Counted from the stretch's first letter, positions 15,598-25,315 are shown. The stretch: DNA of 29,303 bases from JBQCHF01 sp051954955 (GCA_051954955.1 JBQCHF010000185.1:1-29303), one strand, 5' to 3'. The notes: generated by a model not told the origin, from the letters alone. Translations and numbers: made by a program.

Positions 15598-15646
15598 GCC
15601 CCGGGAGGCCACGGGCGGGGTGCGGCCCGCCCGTGGCTCCCGGGGC
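15598..15646 (-). terminator. Intercistronic stem-loop between xylF and xylG
   Basis: A 21-bp stem with one bulged base: GCCCCGGGAG then CCACGGGCGGG on the left, matched by CCCGCCCGTGG then CTCCCGGGGC on the right, with a 6-nt loop. It lies 12 nt after the xylF stop, inside the operon. Such hairpins after the binding-protein gene act as leaky terminators or 3' stabilisers, making binding protein exceed the membrane components. The role here is inferred from position. Confidence 0.75.
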
Positions 15647-15657
15647 TGCTGGGGGTG

Positions 15658-16803
15658 TTACTGGATGCCCGCGTCGGCGCACGCCTTGGCGTAGTTCGCC
15701 GTGCAGACGTCGGCCTTGCTGACGAACCCGTCGGCGATGACGTCCTTCACGTTGTCCTTGAAGATCGCCTCAGGGGTGAGCAGCACCGAGGGGACGTCCC
15801 GGTTGCCCTGGGTGTCCTTGGTGGTGCCGTTGGTCTCGGCCGCCTGACCCTTGATCAGGCCGATGGCCAGCTTGGAGGCGCCGTCGGCCTCCTTCTTGAT
15901 CGCCTTGTAGACCGTCATGCACTGGTCGCCGGCGAGGATGTTCTGCAGGCCCTGGACGGTGGCGTCCTGACCGGTGACCGGCACCTTGAGGCCCTGCGCC
16001 TTGAGCACGGTGATGGCCGCGTTGCCGAGGCCGTCGTTGGCCGCGAGCACGCCGTCCACCTTGCCGCCGGCACTGGTCAGCAGCTGCTGGAAGATCGTGC
16101 CGGCCTGGGCGTTGTCCCAGTTCGGGACGCTCTGGTCGCCGACCTTCTTCAGGGCGCCGGACTTGTACAGCGGGTCCAGGACCGAGTCGTAGCCGTTCTT
16201 GAAGAGGGTGGCGTTGTTGTCGGTCGGCGAGCCGTTGAGCTCGATGATCGCCGCGCCGCTCTTGGCCTTGTCACCCAGGCACTTGACCAGGCCCTGGCCC
16301 TGCAGCTCACCCACCTTCGTGTTGTCGAAGGAGACGTAGTAGTCCGCGCTGCCACCGAGGGTGAGTCGGTCGTAGTCGATGGTCTTGATGCCGTTCTGGG
16401 CGGCCTTGGCCTCGATCGCCGCACCGGACGCACTGTCCAGGTTGGTGATGATGAGGACCTTGACGCCCTCCTGGATCATGCCGTCGGCGATGGTCGCCAT
16501 CTTGTTCTTGTCGCCCAGGGCGTTCTGGATGTCGGCCTTGATGCCCGCATCCTGGAAGGCCTTGGTCAGCAGCGGCTTGTCGGCGGTCTCCCACCGGGCC
16601 GAGGACTGCGTGTCGGGGAGGATGACGCCGACCTGCACGGCCCCGGAGGCGCCGCCACCGGAGGCCGAGGCGGACGCGGACGAGGAGGCGGTGTTGCTGC
16701 CGCCGGCGTTGGTGGTGCCGCCGGAACTGCTCGACCCACAGGCCGACAGGGCGAGCGCACCGACCGCTCCCACTGCCGCCAGCTTGAGGGCGGACTTGCT
16801 CAT
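15658..16803 (-). CDS. xylF: Xylose ABC transporter substrate-binding lipoprotein
   Basis: A 381-aa extracytoplasmic D-xylose-binding lipoprotein of the periplasmic-binding-protein-like I family. The signal peptide MSKSALKLAAVGAVGALALSACG has a lipobox LSAC, followed by a Ser/Gly/Ala-rich linker of about 40 residues and a bilobed domain starting QVGVILPDTQSSARWE. DYDRLTLGGSADYYVSFDN and GVLAANDGLGNAAI, ending in PVTGQDATVQGLQNILAGDQCMTVYK, are typical of XylF/ChvE proteins. Four Cys in the mature domain could form disulfides. ATG 16803 has GAAGGGG upstream. First gene of the operon; divergent from xylB across a 295-bp control region. Confidence 0.95.
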   Translation of the reverse strand: MSKSALKLAAVGAVGALALSACGSSSSGGTTNAGGSNTASSSASASASGGGASGAVQVGVILPDTQSSARWETADKPLLTKAFQDAGIKADIQNALGDKNKMATIADGMIQEGVKVLIITNLDSASGAAIEAKAAQNGIKTIDYDRLTLGGSADYYVSFDNTKVGELQGQGLVKCLGDKAKSGAAIIELNGSPTDNNATLFKNGYDSVLDPLYKSGALKKVGDQSVPNWDNAQAGTIFQQLLTSAGGKVDGVLAANDGLGNAAITVLKAQGLKVPVTGQDATVQGLQNILAGDQCMTVYKAIKKEADGASKLAIGLIKGQAAETNGTTKDTQGNRDVPSVLLTPEAIFKDNVKDVIADGFVSKADVCTANYAKACADAGIQ

Positions 16804-16903
16804 ACGCGGGGACCCCTTCTGTTCGGCCGGCTCACCCGTCACCGCGACGGCCCGGCCCAGCTCTCCGGCGCCCGTCTCGGCGCCCCGGAATGTTGTGGCC
16901 GCG

Positions 16904-16933
16904 AACATAAGCCCCCCGACTTTGGTGCGCCAA
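16904..16933 (-). promoter_or_regulatory. Candidate promoter of the xylFGH-ROK operon
   Basis: On the minus strand TTGGCG (16933-16928), an 18-nt spacer and TATGTT (16909-16904) fit a sigma-70-type promoter about 100 nt before the xylF ATG. A short inverted repeat ATGTT-N9-AACAT (16890-16908) overlaps the -10 box and could be an operator. About 23 nt upstream of the -35 lies GTTTCGTGTCC (16956-16966), which resembles a site in front of xylA. Confidence 0.45.
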
Positions 16934-17085
16934 CGGTTCCCCCAAGGTCTTTACCGTTTCGTGTCCTGACGGCGCTCGGCCCCGCGTGGACACCTCCCGG
17001 ACACGTGGCCGTCACCGGCTCCCAGGATCCGGCGACGGACCGCCGCGCCGGCGTCGCGGGCCCTCGCGCCCGGGCCGGGCTGGTG

Positions 17086-17091
17086 CAGGAT
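17086..17091 (+). promoter_or_regulatory. xylB: -10-like box of xylB, leaderless type
   Basis: CAGGAT lies 7 nt before the ATG at 17099, the geometry seen at rnd and at 20284. It departs from TANNNT at the first base. It supports ATG 17099 over ATG 17090. Confidence 0.35.
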
Positions 17092-17098
17092 GCGGCCC

Positions 17099-18538
17099 AT
17101 GCCGGATGCCAGCGCGCCCCTCGTCGCCGGGGTCGACAGCTCGACCCAGTCCACCAAGGTCCTCGTCGTCGACCCCGCCACCGGGCAGGTGGTGCGCGAG
17201 GGCCGGGCCCCGCACCCGGACGGCAGCGAGGTGGCGCCGGCCGCCTGGTGGGAGGCGCTGCGGGTCGCCACCGGAGGCCTGGACGAGGGGCTGCTGGAGG
17301 GCGTCGCCGCGATCGGGGTGGCCGGCCAGCAGCACGGGATGGTGCTGCTCGACGACGACCTCGAGGTGGTCCGCCCCGCGCTGCTGTGGAACGACACCCG
17401 CTCGGCACCGGATGCGCGCGACCTGGTCGGGGAGCTGGGTGCTGGGGCAGCCGGCGCAGCGGCGTGGGCGGCCGCCGTCGGCTCGGTGCCGGTGGCCAGC
17501 TTCACCGTCACCAAGCTGCGCTGGGTGGCGCGTGCCGAGCCGGCGCAGATGGCCCGCGCCCGTGCCGTCTCGCTCCCTCACGACTGGGTGAGCTGGCAGC
17601 TGCTGGGCGGACCGGCCACCGGGGAGCTGCCGGCCACCGACCGCGGCGACGCCTCCGGCACCGGCTACTGGTCCCCCGCGTCCGGCGCCTACCGGCCCGA
17701 CCTGCTGCGGCTGGCCGCCGGGCGGGACCTGGAGGTGCCGCGCGTGCTCGGGCCGGCCGAGGTCGCCGGTCAGACCCCCTGGGGAGCGCTGCTCGCGGCC
17801 GGCACCGGCGACAACATGGGCGCCGCGCTGGGCCTCGGCATGGGTCCCGGCGACGTCGCGATCTCGCTGGGCACCAGCGGCACCGCGTTCGCCGTCGCCG
17901 ACGTCCCCGCCGCGGACCCGAGCGGGGCCGTGGCCGGGTTCGCCGACGCCACCGGGCGCTACCTGCCGCTGGTCTGCACGCTCAACGCGGCCCGGGTCCT
18001 GGACTCCGCGGCGGCGCTGCTCGGCGTCGACCACGCCGGGCTCGCGCGGCTCGCACTCGCTGCCGAACCTGGCGCCGGCGGCCTGGTGCTGCTCCCCTAC
18101 CTCGACGGCGAGCGCACCCCGGACCTGCCCGACGCGCGCGGCTCGCTGCACGGGCTCACCCGGGACAACCTCACCCCGGCCAACCTGGCCCGCGCCGCCG
18201 TCGAGGGCATGCTCTGCGGCCTGGCCGACGGCGTGCAGGCGCTGGCCGCGCAAGGCGTCCGTCCCGGCCGGGCGCTGCTCGTGGGCGGAGCCGCCCGCAA
18301 CCCGGCGGTGCAGCAGGTGGCGGCCCAGCTGCTCGGGGTGCCGGTCGCGGTGCCGACGCCGGGTGAGTACGTGGCGCTCGGGGCGGCCCGGCAGGCGGCC
18401 TGGGCGCTCACCGGGCAGCTGCCGGACTGGGAGGTGGCCGTCGAGTCCGCCGCCGAGGTGCCCGACGCCGAGGTGCGGGCCGGCACGCGGGTGCGCGAGC
18501 AGTACGCGGCGGCGCGCCTGGCCCTGCACGGGGTCTGA
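17099..18538 (+). CDS. xylB: Xylulokinase
   Basis: A 479-aa FGGY-family kinase that phosphorylates D-xylulose to xylulose 5-phosphate, feeding the pentose phosphate pathway. The N-terminal lobe opens with GVDSSTQSTKVLVVD (phosphate-1 loop) and has GQQHGMVLLD, the xylulokinase substrate signature, plus LLWNDTRS. The second lobe has SLGTSGTAFAV (phosphate-2), LLPYLDGERTPDLP and LLVGGAARNPAVQQVAAQLLGVPV (adenosine motif), then EYVALGAARQAA. The length is normal. The gene is divergent from xylF and followed by xylA after about 155 nt; a promoter candidate before xylA suggests the two are not strictly one transcript. Confidence 0.95.
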   Translation: MPDASAPLVAGVDSSTQSTKVLVVDPATGQVVREGRAPHPDGSEVAPAAWWEALRVATGGLDEGLLEGVAAIGVAGQQHGMVLLDDDLEVVRPALLWNDTRSAPDARDLVGELGAGAAGAAAWAAAVGSVPVASFTVTKLRWVARAEPAQMARARAVSLPHDWVSWQLLGGPATGELPATDRGDASGTGYWSPASGAYRPDLLRLAAGRDLEVPRVLGPAEVAGQTPWGALLAAGTGDNMGAALGLGMGPGDVAISLGTSGTAFAVADVPAADPSGAVAGFADATGRYLPLVCTLNAARVLDSAAALLGVDHAGLARLALAAEPGAGGLVLLPYLDGERTPDLPDARGSLHGLTRDNLTPANLARAAVEGMLCGLADGVQALAAQGVRPGRALLVGGAARNPAVQQVAAQLLGVPVAVPTPGEYVALGAARQAAWALTGQLPDWEVAVESAAEVPDAEVRAGTRVREQYAAARLALHGV

Positions 18539-18617
18539 AGGCGGCCAGGCCCGGTGCCGGGCGCAGCGTCGAATTCCGGAAGCGTCGGGAGGATGTCGTC
18601 GGGATGACGCGCGGCGC

Positions 18618-18646
18618 TTCACGACGCCGTGGCGACGGTGTACGGT
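18618..18646 (+). promoter_or_regulatory. Candidate promoter of xylA
   Basis: TTCACG (18618-18623), a 17-nt spacer and TACGGT (18641-18646) fit a sigma-70 promoter 47 nt before the xylA ATG. Downstream, GGTCCCGAAAC (18663-18673) is the reverse complement of GTTTCGGGACC and matches GTTTCGTGTCC in the xylF promoter region at 9 of 11 positions. It falls in the 5' leader, a place where a repressor could act. Confidence 0.5.
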
Positions 18647-18692
18647 CTCGTGCAATTCGTTGGGTCCCGAAACAAACGCAGCGAGGACCGTC

Positions 18693-19892
18693 ATGAGCAG
18701 CAGCGACACCGCCACCAGCTCCACCCCCACCCGCTTCACCCCCGCCCCCGCCGACAAGTTCACCTTCGGCCTGTGGACCGTGGGCTGGCTGGGCCGCGAC
18801 CCGTTCGGCGACGCCACCCGCGCCCCCCTCGACCCGGTCGAGAGCGTGCACCGGCTGGCCGAGCTCGGCGCCTACGGCGTCACCTTCCACGACGACGACC
18901 TGGTGCCGTTCGGCAGCGACGACGCCGAGCGCTCCCGCGTCGTCGCCCGGTTCCGGTCCGCCCTGGACGAGACCGGCATGAAGGTGCCGATGGCGACGAC
19001 GAACCTGTTCACCCACCCGGTGTTCAAAGACGGCGCCTTCACCAGCAACGACCGCGAGGTCCGCCGCTACGCGCTGGCCAAGACCATGCGCAACATCGAC
19101 CTCGCGGTGGAGCTCGGCGCCACCACTTACGTCGCCTGGGGCGGCCGCGAGGGTGCCGAGAGCGACGCGTCGAAGGACCTGCGCGCGGCCTACGACCGCT
19201 TCAAGGAGGCCTTCGACACCCTGTGCGCCTATGTCCTCGAGCAGGGCTACGACCTGAAGTTCGCCTTGGAGCCCAAGCCGAACGAGCCGCGGGGGGACAT
19301 CTTCCTGCCGACCGTCGGGCACGCGCTCGCGTTCATCAACAGCCTCGAGCACCCCGAGATGGTGGGGCTGAACCCCGAGGTCGGGCACGAGCAGATGTCC
19401 AACCTGAACTTCGTGCACGGCATCGCGCAGGCGCTGTGGGCCGGCAAGCTGTTCCACATCGACCTCAACGGGCAGCACGGGCCCAAGTTCGACCAGGACC
19501 TGCGCTTCGGCTCGGCCGACGTCAAGAGCGCGTTCTTCCTGGTCGACCTGCTCGAGTCCGCCGGCTACCAGGGCCCGCGGCACTTCGACTTCAAGCCGCC
19601 GCGCACCGAGGACTACGACGGCGTCTGGGTGTCGGCCGCGGCCAACATGCGCACCTACCTGATCCTCAAGGAGAAGGCGAAGGCGTTCCGCGCCGACCCG
19701 GAGGTGCAGGACGCGCTGGCCGCCGCCCAGGTGCCCGACCTCGCGGTGCCCACGCTGGAGGCCGGCGAGTCGCTGACCGCACTGCGCGACTCCTTCGGCG
19801 GCTTCGACGCGGACAAGCTCGGGGAGCGCGGGTGCGGCTTCGAGCGCCTGGACCAGCTCGCCCTCGAGCACCTGCTCGGCGTGCGGGGCTGA
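18693..19892 (+). CDS. xylA: Xylose isomerase
   Basis: A 399-aa class I (actinobacterial short type) xylose isomerase converting D-xylose to D-xylulose in a TIM barrel with two divalent metals. Visible catalytic and metal regions: VTFHDDDLVPFG (catalytic His near residue 66 and its Asp partner), VAWGGREG, FALEPKPNEPRGD (metal-binding Glu), GLNPEVGHEQMS (metal-site Glu and His), and FHIDLNGQHGPKFDQDLRFG (Asp cluster). FDFKPPRTED follows, and the C-terminal extension ending LALEHLLGVRG mediates oligomerisation. The N-terminus has about 12 extra Ser/Thr residues relative to the Streptomyces enzyme. The ATG at 18693 has GCGAGGA upstream. A strong stem-loop follows the gene. Confidence 0.97.
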   Translation: MSSSDTATSSTPTRFTPAPADKFTFGLWTVGWLGRDPFGDATRAPLDPVESVHRLAELGAYGVTFHDDDLVPFGSDDAERSRVVARFRSALDETGMKVPMATTNLFTHPVFKDGAFTSNDREVRRYALAKTMRNIDLAVELGATTYVAWGGREGAESDASKDLRAAYDRFKEAFDTLCAYVLEQGYDLKFALEPKPNEPRGDIFLPTVGHALAFINSLEHPEMVGLNPEVGHEQMSNLNFVHGIAQALWAGKLFHIDLNGQHGPKFDQDLRFGSADVKSAFFLVDLLESAGYQGPRHFDFKPPRTEDYDGVWVSAAANMRTYLILKEKAKAFRADPEVQDALAAAQVPDLAVPTLEAGESLTALRDSFGGFDADKLGERGCGFERLDQLALEHLLGVRG

Positions 19893-19938
19893 TCCCCCGC
19901 ATCCGCTCGCTCCCGACGACTGACGTTCCGGGCGCAGC

Positions 19939-19970
19939 CGGGCCGGCCCCGCCACCGCGGGGCCGGCCCG
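19939..19970. terminator. Bidirectional terminator between xylA and the EspC-like gene
   Basis: A 13-bp perfect stem, CGGGCCGGCCCCG with CGGGGCCGGCCCG, with a 6-nt loop, followed by TCGTCGTCT. It lies between convergent stops at 19892 and 19984. Confidence 0.8.
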
Positions 19971-19983
19971 TCGTCGTCTGGAC

Positions 19984-20271
19984 CTACCGGTTGGCGGTGG
20001 CCGCGTGCTCGGCCTCGACGTAGGTGCGCGCCGCCTCGTCCAGCGCCCAGCGCAGGTCCTCCAGCAGCCCGCCGCTGTCCCGGACCAGCGCGCTCAGGCA
20101 GCGCAGCACCCGGTCCAGCGCGTCCTGCAGGTCGCCCCGGTCGGCCAGCTCCAGCAGCGGCACGGCTCGCACCGAGGCCATCGCCTGGCCGGCGGTCGCC
20201 ACCGCCCGCTCCGGCTCGGCCACCGCGCGCGCCGCCCCCGTCAACGACTCCGGCTCCACCTCGATCCGCAC
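19984..20271 (-). CDS. Small EspC/WXG100-like helical protein
   Basis: About 95 aa, almost wholly helical, beginning VRIEVEPESLTGAARAVAEPERAV and ending EAARTYVEAEHAATANR. The layout (short strand, long helix, break around DRGDLQDAL, second long helix ending in a Y.(E/A).E tail) resembles the EspC/EspF-type and WXG100-like substrates of type VII secretion. The WXG is not present; AVPLLELADRG occupies the turn. The GTG at 20271 is chosen because TAGCGT lies 7 nt before it; a GTG at 20280 is the alternative. No ESX core genes are in the window. Family assignment is from shape, not a hallmark residue. Confidence 0.6.
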   Translation of the reverse strand: MRIEVEPESLTGAARAVAEPERAVATAGQAMASVRAVPLLELADRGDLQDALDRVLRCLSALVRDSGGLLEDLRWALDEAARTYVEAEHAATANR

Positions 20272-20278
20272 GCCCGGC

Positions 20279-20284
20279 ACGCTA
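20279..20284 (-). promoter_or_regulatory. -10 box, leaderless type, of the EspC-like gene
   Basis: TAGCGT on the minus strand lies 7 nt before the GTG at 20271. It fixes the start and indicates a promoter of its own, separate from the gene upstream that ends at 20342. Confidence 0.45.
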
Positions 20285-20341
20285 GCCGCCGCGCCGCCGC
20301 CGACGTCGGCGGCTGTCCACAGCCCGGCACGGGGTGCTCGC

Positions 20342-20710
20342 TCAGAGGCGCGGGACGTAGCGGCGCCCGCGCAGCGCCTGCTCCACGAGGTCGACGGCGC
20401 GGGCCGTAGCCAGCAGGCGCACGCCTTCGCGCTCCCACACCTCCACCGCCTGGGTGACGACCTCCGGCGGCACGACATCGCGCAGGTCGGTGCGCACCTC
20501 GGCCAGACCGCGACGGGCCGCCTCGACACCGGCGGCGACGTGCCGGGCGGCGAAGCGGGCCAGCACGACGGGATGCCGGCGCAGGACGTCGTAGCCGCGG
20601 TGGTCCGGCGGGCACAGGTCCAGCAGCCAGGAGGTGGCGCTGCGCTCCCAGTCCGGGGCGCCGGGCGGGCGCACCTCCCGGGGCCAGCCGGGCGGGACGG
20701 GGGTGGTCAT
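20342..20710 (-). CDS. Conserved hypothetical protein
   Basis: A 122-aa acidic/Arg-rich soluble protein, MTTPVPPGWPREVRPPGAP at the N-terminus, then WERSATSWLLDLCPPDHRGYDVLRRHP and a helical C-terminal half ending LRGRRYVPRL. I recognise the style as a short conserved actinobacterial protein of unknown function but cannot name a domain. The CPPDHR-Y-x4-R-x-HPVVLARFA stretch looks like the conserved core. The ATG at 20710 is preceded by CACCAT at 6 nt, compatible with a leaderless mRNA. It lies 70 nt upstream of the EspC-like gene on the same strand. Confidence 0.7.
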   Translation of the reverse strand: MTTPVPPGWPREVRPPGAPDWERSATSWLLDLCPPDHRGYDVLRRHPVVLARFAARHVAAGVEAARRGLAEVRTDLRDVVPPEVVTQAVEVWEREGVRLLATARAVDLVEQALRGRRYVPRL

Positions 20711-21067
20711 GGGGACATGGTGCCCGGTGGGGCCTTCAGGGAGGCAGCCGCTGGCGTCGCCTGCTTGGCGTCGGCCGCTCACGGACCGCGGGGACACGGT
20801 CAACGGCGCTGGTGACGGGAGGAGTCTCGCTCGGGGCCAATCCTGCTGCCGGCCGCCGGAACGCCTAACGTCCGAGGAAGTGAGGGCTATAGGCCACACT
20901 TCCTCGGACGTTCCGTGTGCGCCACTCCTTAGACCGGCGGTCGGCCGCCCGACCTGCCCCGCGCGGCACCGCCCCCGTCACCAGCCGCCTTTCCTCATGT
21001 ACGCGACCGCACCCGCCGGCGCGACGACCGCCGTCGAGGGCTCAGGCGGAACTCCCCCCACGAAAGT
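20711..21067. other. Gene-free stretch between the hypothetical gene and acnA
   Basis: No convincing coding potential on either strand. The only structure is a perfect 16-bp inverted repeat at 20867-20912, listed separately. The acnA 3' element begins at 21068. Confidence 0.6.
20867..20912. repeat. Orphan 16-bp perfect stem-loop
   Basis: AACGTCCGAGGAAGTG pairs exactly with CACTTCCTCGGACGTT around a 14-nt loop (agggctataggcca). It lies about 160 nt upstream of the 20710 start and about 250 nt past the acnA stop, with no gene ending next to it. It may be a distal terminator for acnA, part of a small RNA, or a relic of a bipartite element that lacks the GATCACG half. Confidence 0.6.
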
Positions 21068-21142
21068 GTCGCCGCCCCCGCGGAATCGCGCGGGGGCGGC
21101 GACAAGAGATCACGGGACCGTGATCGTTCCGGCCGGGGCCGG
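21068..21142 (-). terminator. Bipartite 3' element of acnA
   Basis: Read on the plus strand: a 15-bp perfect stem GTCGCCGCCCCCGCG/CGCGGGGGCGGCGAC (21068-21103, loop GAATCG), then 4 nt, the palindrome GATCACGGGACCGTGATC (21108-21125), GTTCC and GGCCGGGGCCGG. The acnA stop is at 21160, so the palindrome is reached 34 nt after translation ends and the larger stem after that. Probably an intrinsic terminator with a conserved second hairpin. Confidence 0.75.
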
Positions 21143-21159
21143 CAGTGACAGCGGTGGGC

Positions 21160-24012
<2,853 letters not shown>

Positions 24013-24119
24013 GCGACCCGTCTCCTCGCTCGCGACCGCCGTGCTCTGCACCCATCCTGCCCAGCCCGGCCGGGGCTGTCAGCGTCGGGTGCTGTCGACG
24101 GCACCGTCCTCTCGAAGTC

Positions 24120-24133
24120 TCTCGACGTCAAGA
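24120..24133 (-). promoter_or_regulatory. Palindrome over the acnA -35 region
   Basis: TCTCGACGTCAAGA is a near-perfect 14-nt palindrome (TCTYGACGTCRAGA). On the minus strand it supplies TTGACG, a -35-like hexamer, followed by 17 nt and GACGGT, a weak -10. A regulator bound here would block acnA. The divergent GNAT -10 box is only 26 nt away, so it could affect both genes. Confidence 0.45.
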
Positions 24134-24158
24134 TATCAGCAGCGACAGACCGCCCACG

Positions 24159-24164
24159 TAGGCT
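24159..24164 (+). promoter_or_regulatory. -10 box, leaderless type, of the GNAT gene
   Basis: TAGGCT lies 6 nt before the ATG at 24171. Same spacing as at 7942-7947. No Shine-Dalgarno. Confidence 0.5.
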
Positions 24165-24170
24165 CGCCGC

Positions 24171-24740
24171 ATGGGGCTCACCGTGCGCCGGGCCACGGCC
24201 GACGACGCGGCGGGCATCGCCCGGGTGCACGCCGCGGGCGTCGCGACCGGTATCGCCACCCTCGACGTCGCAGCGTCCACCGCCGCCGACGTCCGCGCCC
24301 GACTGGCGGCGGCCCGCCCGACGCACCCGACGGTGGTGGCGGTGGTCGGCGACGACGTGCTCGCAGCGGCCTGGCTCGTCCCCTACTCCCCGCGCGCCGC
24401 CTACGACGGTGTCGCGGAGTTCAGCGTCTACGTCGACCCGGCCTCGGTGCGGATGGGCCTGGGCACGCTGGTGGTCGGCGCGCTGCTGCAGTCGGCCGAG
24501 CGGGCGGGGCTGCACAAGGTGGTCGGGAAGGTGCTGGCGGAGAACCGGGCCAGCCGCGCCTTGTGCGCGCGGCTCGGGTTCCGCGAGGTGGGCGTGCACC
24601 TGCGGCACGGACAGGTGGGCGGCGCATGGGTGGACGTCGTCGTCGTGGAGCGGCTGCTGGGACCGGCCACCGGGGTCAGGACGGACGTCGGGACGGACGT
24701 CGGAACGGACGTCGCACCGCACATCACGACGGGCGGCTGA
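24171..24740 (+). CDS. GNAT N-acetyltransferase, phosphinothricin/YncA-like
   Basis: A 189-aa acetyl-CoA-dependent N-acetyltransferase of the Pat/MnaT type: MGLTVRRATADDAAGIARVH at the N-terminus, AEFSVYVDPASVRMGLGTLVVGALL as the acetyl-CoA binding motif A region (the usual Q/RxxGxG/A is RMGLGT), and ENRASRALCARLGFREVGVHLRHGQ, ending in WVDVVVVERLL. Members acetylate small amines such as phosphinothricin or methionine sulfoximine; the substrate here is not predictable. The C-terminus after residue 166 is an extra tail built by a 12-bp tandem repeat (TDVG units). It is divergent from acnA and convergent with the lipoprotein gene. Confidence 0.85.
   Translation: MGLTVRRATADDAAGIARVHAAGVATGIATLDVAASTAADVRARLAAARPTHPTVVAVVGDDVLAAAWLVPYSPRAAYDGVAEFSVYVDPASVRMGLGTLVVGALLQSAERAGLHKVVGKVLAENRASRALCARLGFREVGVHLRHGQVGGAWVDVVVVERLLGPATGVRTDVGTDVGTDVAPHITTGG
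24679..24714 (+). repeat. Three tandem 12-bp repeats in the GNAT 3' end
   Basis: GGACGGACGTCG occurs twice exactly and once as GAACGGACGTCG, with no gap. Each unit adds four residues (TDVG or equivalent) to a tail outside the acetyltransferase fold, so copy-number change would keep the frame. Confidence 0.8.
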
Positions 24741-24762
24741 GCCAGCCTGACCCAGGAAAGAC

Positions 24763-24825
24763 CTCGCCCACCCAGGAGGATTCTCCTGGGTGGGCGAGTA
24801 GAGATCACGGGACCGTGATCGTTCC
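24763..24825. terminator. Bipartite 3' element between the GNAT and lipoprotein genes
   Basis: On the plus strand: a perfect 16-bp stem CTCGCCCACCCAGGAG/CTCCTGGGTGGGCGAG (24763-24798, loop GATT), 4 nt, then GATCACGGGACCGTGATC (24803-24820) and GTTCC. It lies between convergent stops at 24740 and 24845. The palindrome plus GTTCC is identical to the acnA copy. Confidence 0.8.
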
Positions 24826-24844
24826 GCCCGGGCCGGGCGTGCCG

Positions 24845-25315
24845 CTACTTGCTCTGCGCGGCCAGCACCTGCTGGTAGCGCTGCTGCACGGCCGCGGCCG
24901 GAACCGGGTCGGAGAAGCGGGCCAGCAGGGTGCCGGCGTGGACCTCGCTGGCGGGGAAGCTCGCGGCCACCTTCTGCGCGGTCGCGGCGTCCGGGAGGAC
25001 CATGACCGAGACCTTCTCGGTGGTCACGAACGCGGTGCAGTCGAAGAAGACCGGGGTGCAGGTGTCGGCGGTGTGGTCGACCGGGGTACCGGTCGGCAGG
25101 CCGGCCTTGGCGAACGCGGCGAGCACCGCCTGCGCCTTGGCGAGGGCAGCGGGGTCGGCCGCAGCCGCGCTGCTGCTGGCCGAGGCCGACGCCGCGCTGC
25201 TGGCCGGTGCCGCACCGGCGCTGGTGGTGCTGGAGCTGCCGCCGCCGCAGCCGGCGAGGAGGGCCGCGAGGGCGGTGGTGCCGCCGGCGACGAGGGCGAG
25301 TGCCCGGGAGCGCAT
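24845..25315 (-). CDS. Small Ala/Ser-rich lipoprotein of unknown function
   Basis: A 156-aa secreted lipoprotein. Signal peptide MRSRALALVAGGTTALAALLAGC with lipobox LAGC, then about 45 Ser/Ala residues as a spacer from the membrane, then a small globular domain of about 95 aa beginning ALAKAQAVLAAFAKAGLPTG. The domain has two Cys close together (TCTPVFFDC), likely a disulfide, and VSVMVLPDAATAQKVAASF. I do not recognise a family. The ATG at 25315 has AGAGGAA upstream. A palindrome ACCTA-G-TAGGT (25360-25370) lies about 45 nt before the start and may be regulatory. Confidence 0.8.
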   Translation of the reverse strand: MRSRALALVAGGTTALAALLAGCGGGSSSTTSAGAAPASSAASASASSSAAAADPAALAKAQAVLAAFAKAGLPTGTPVDHTADTCTPVFFDCTAFVTTEKVSVMVLPDAATAQKVAASFPASEVHAGTLLARFSDPVPAAAVQQRYQQVLAAQSK

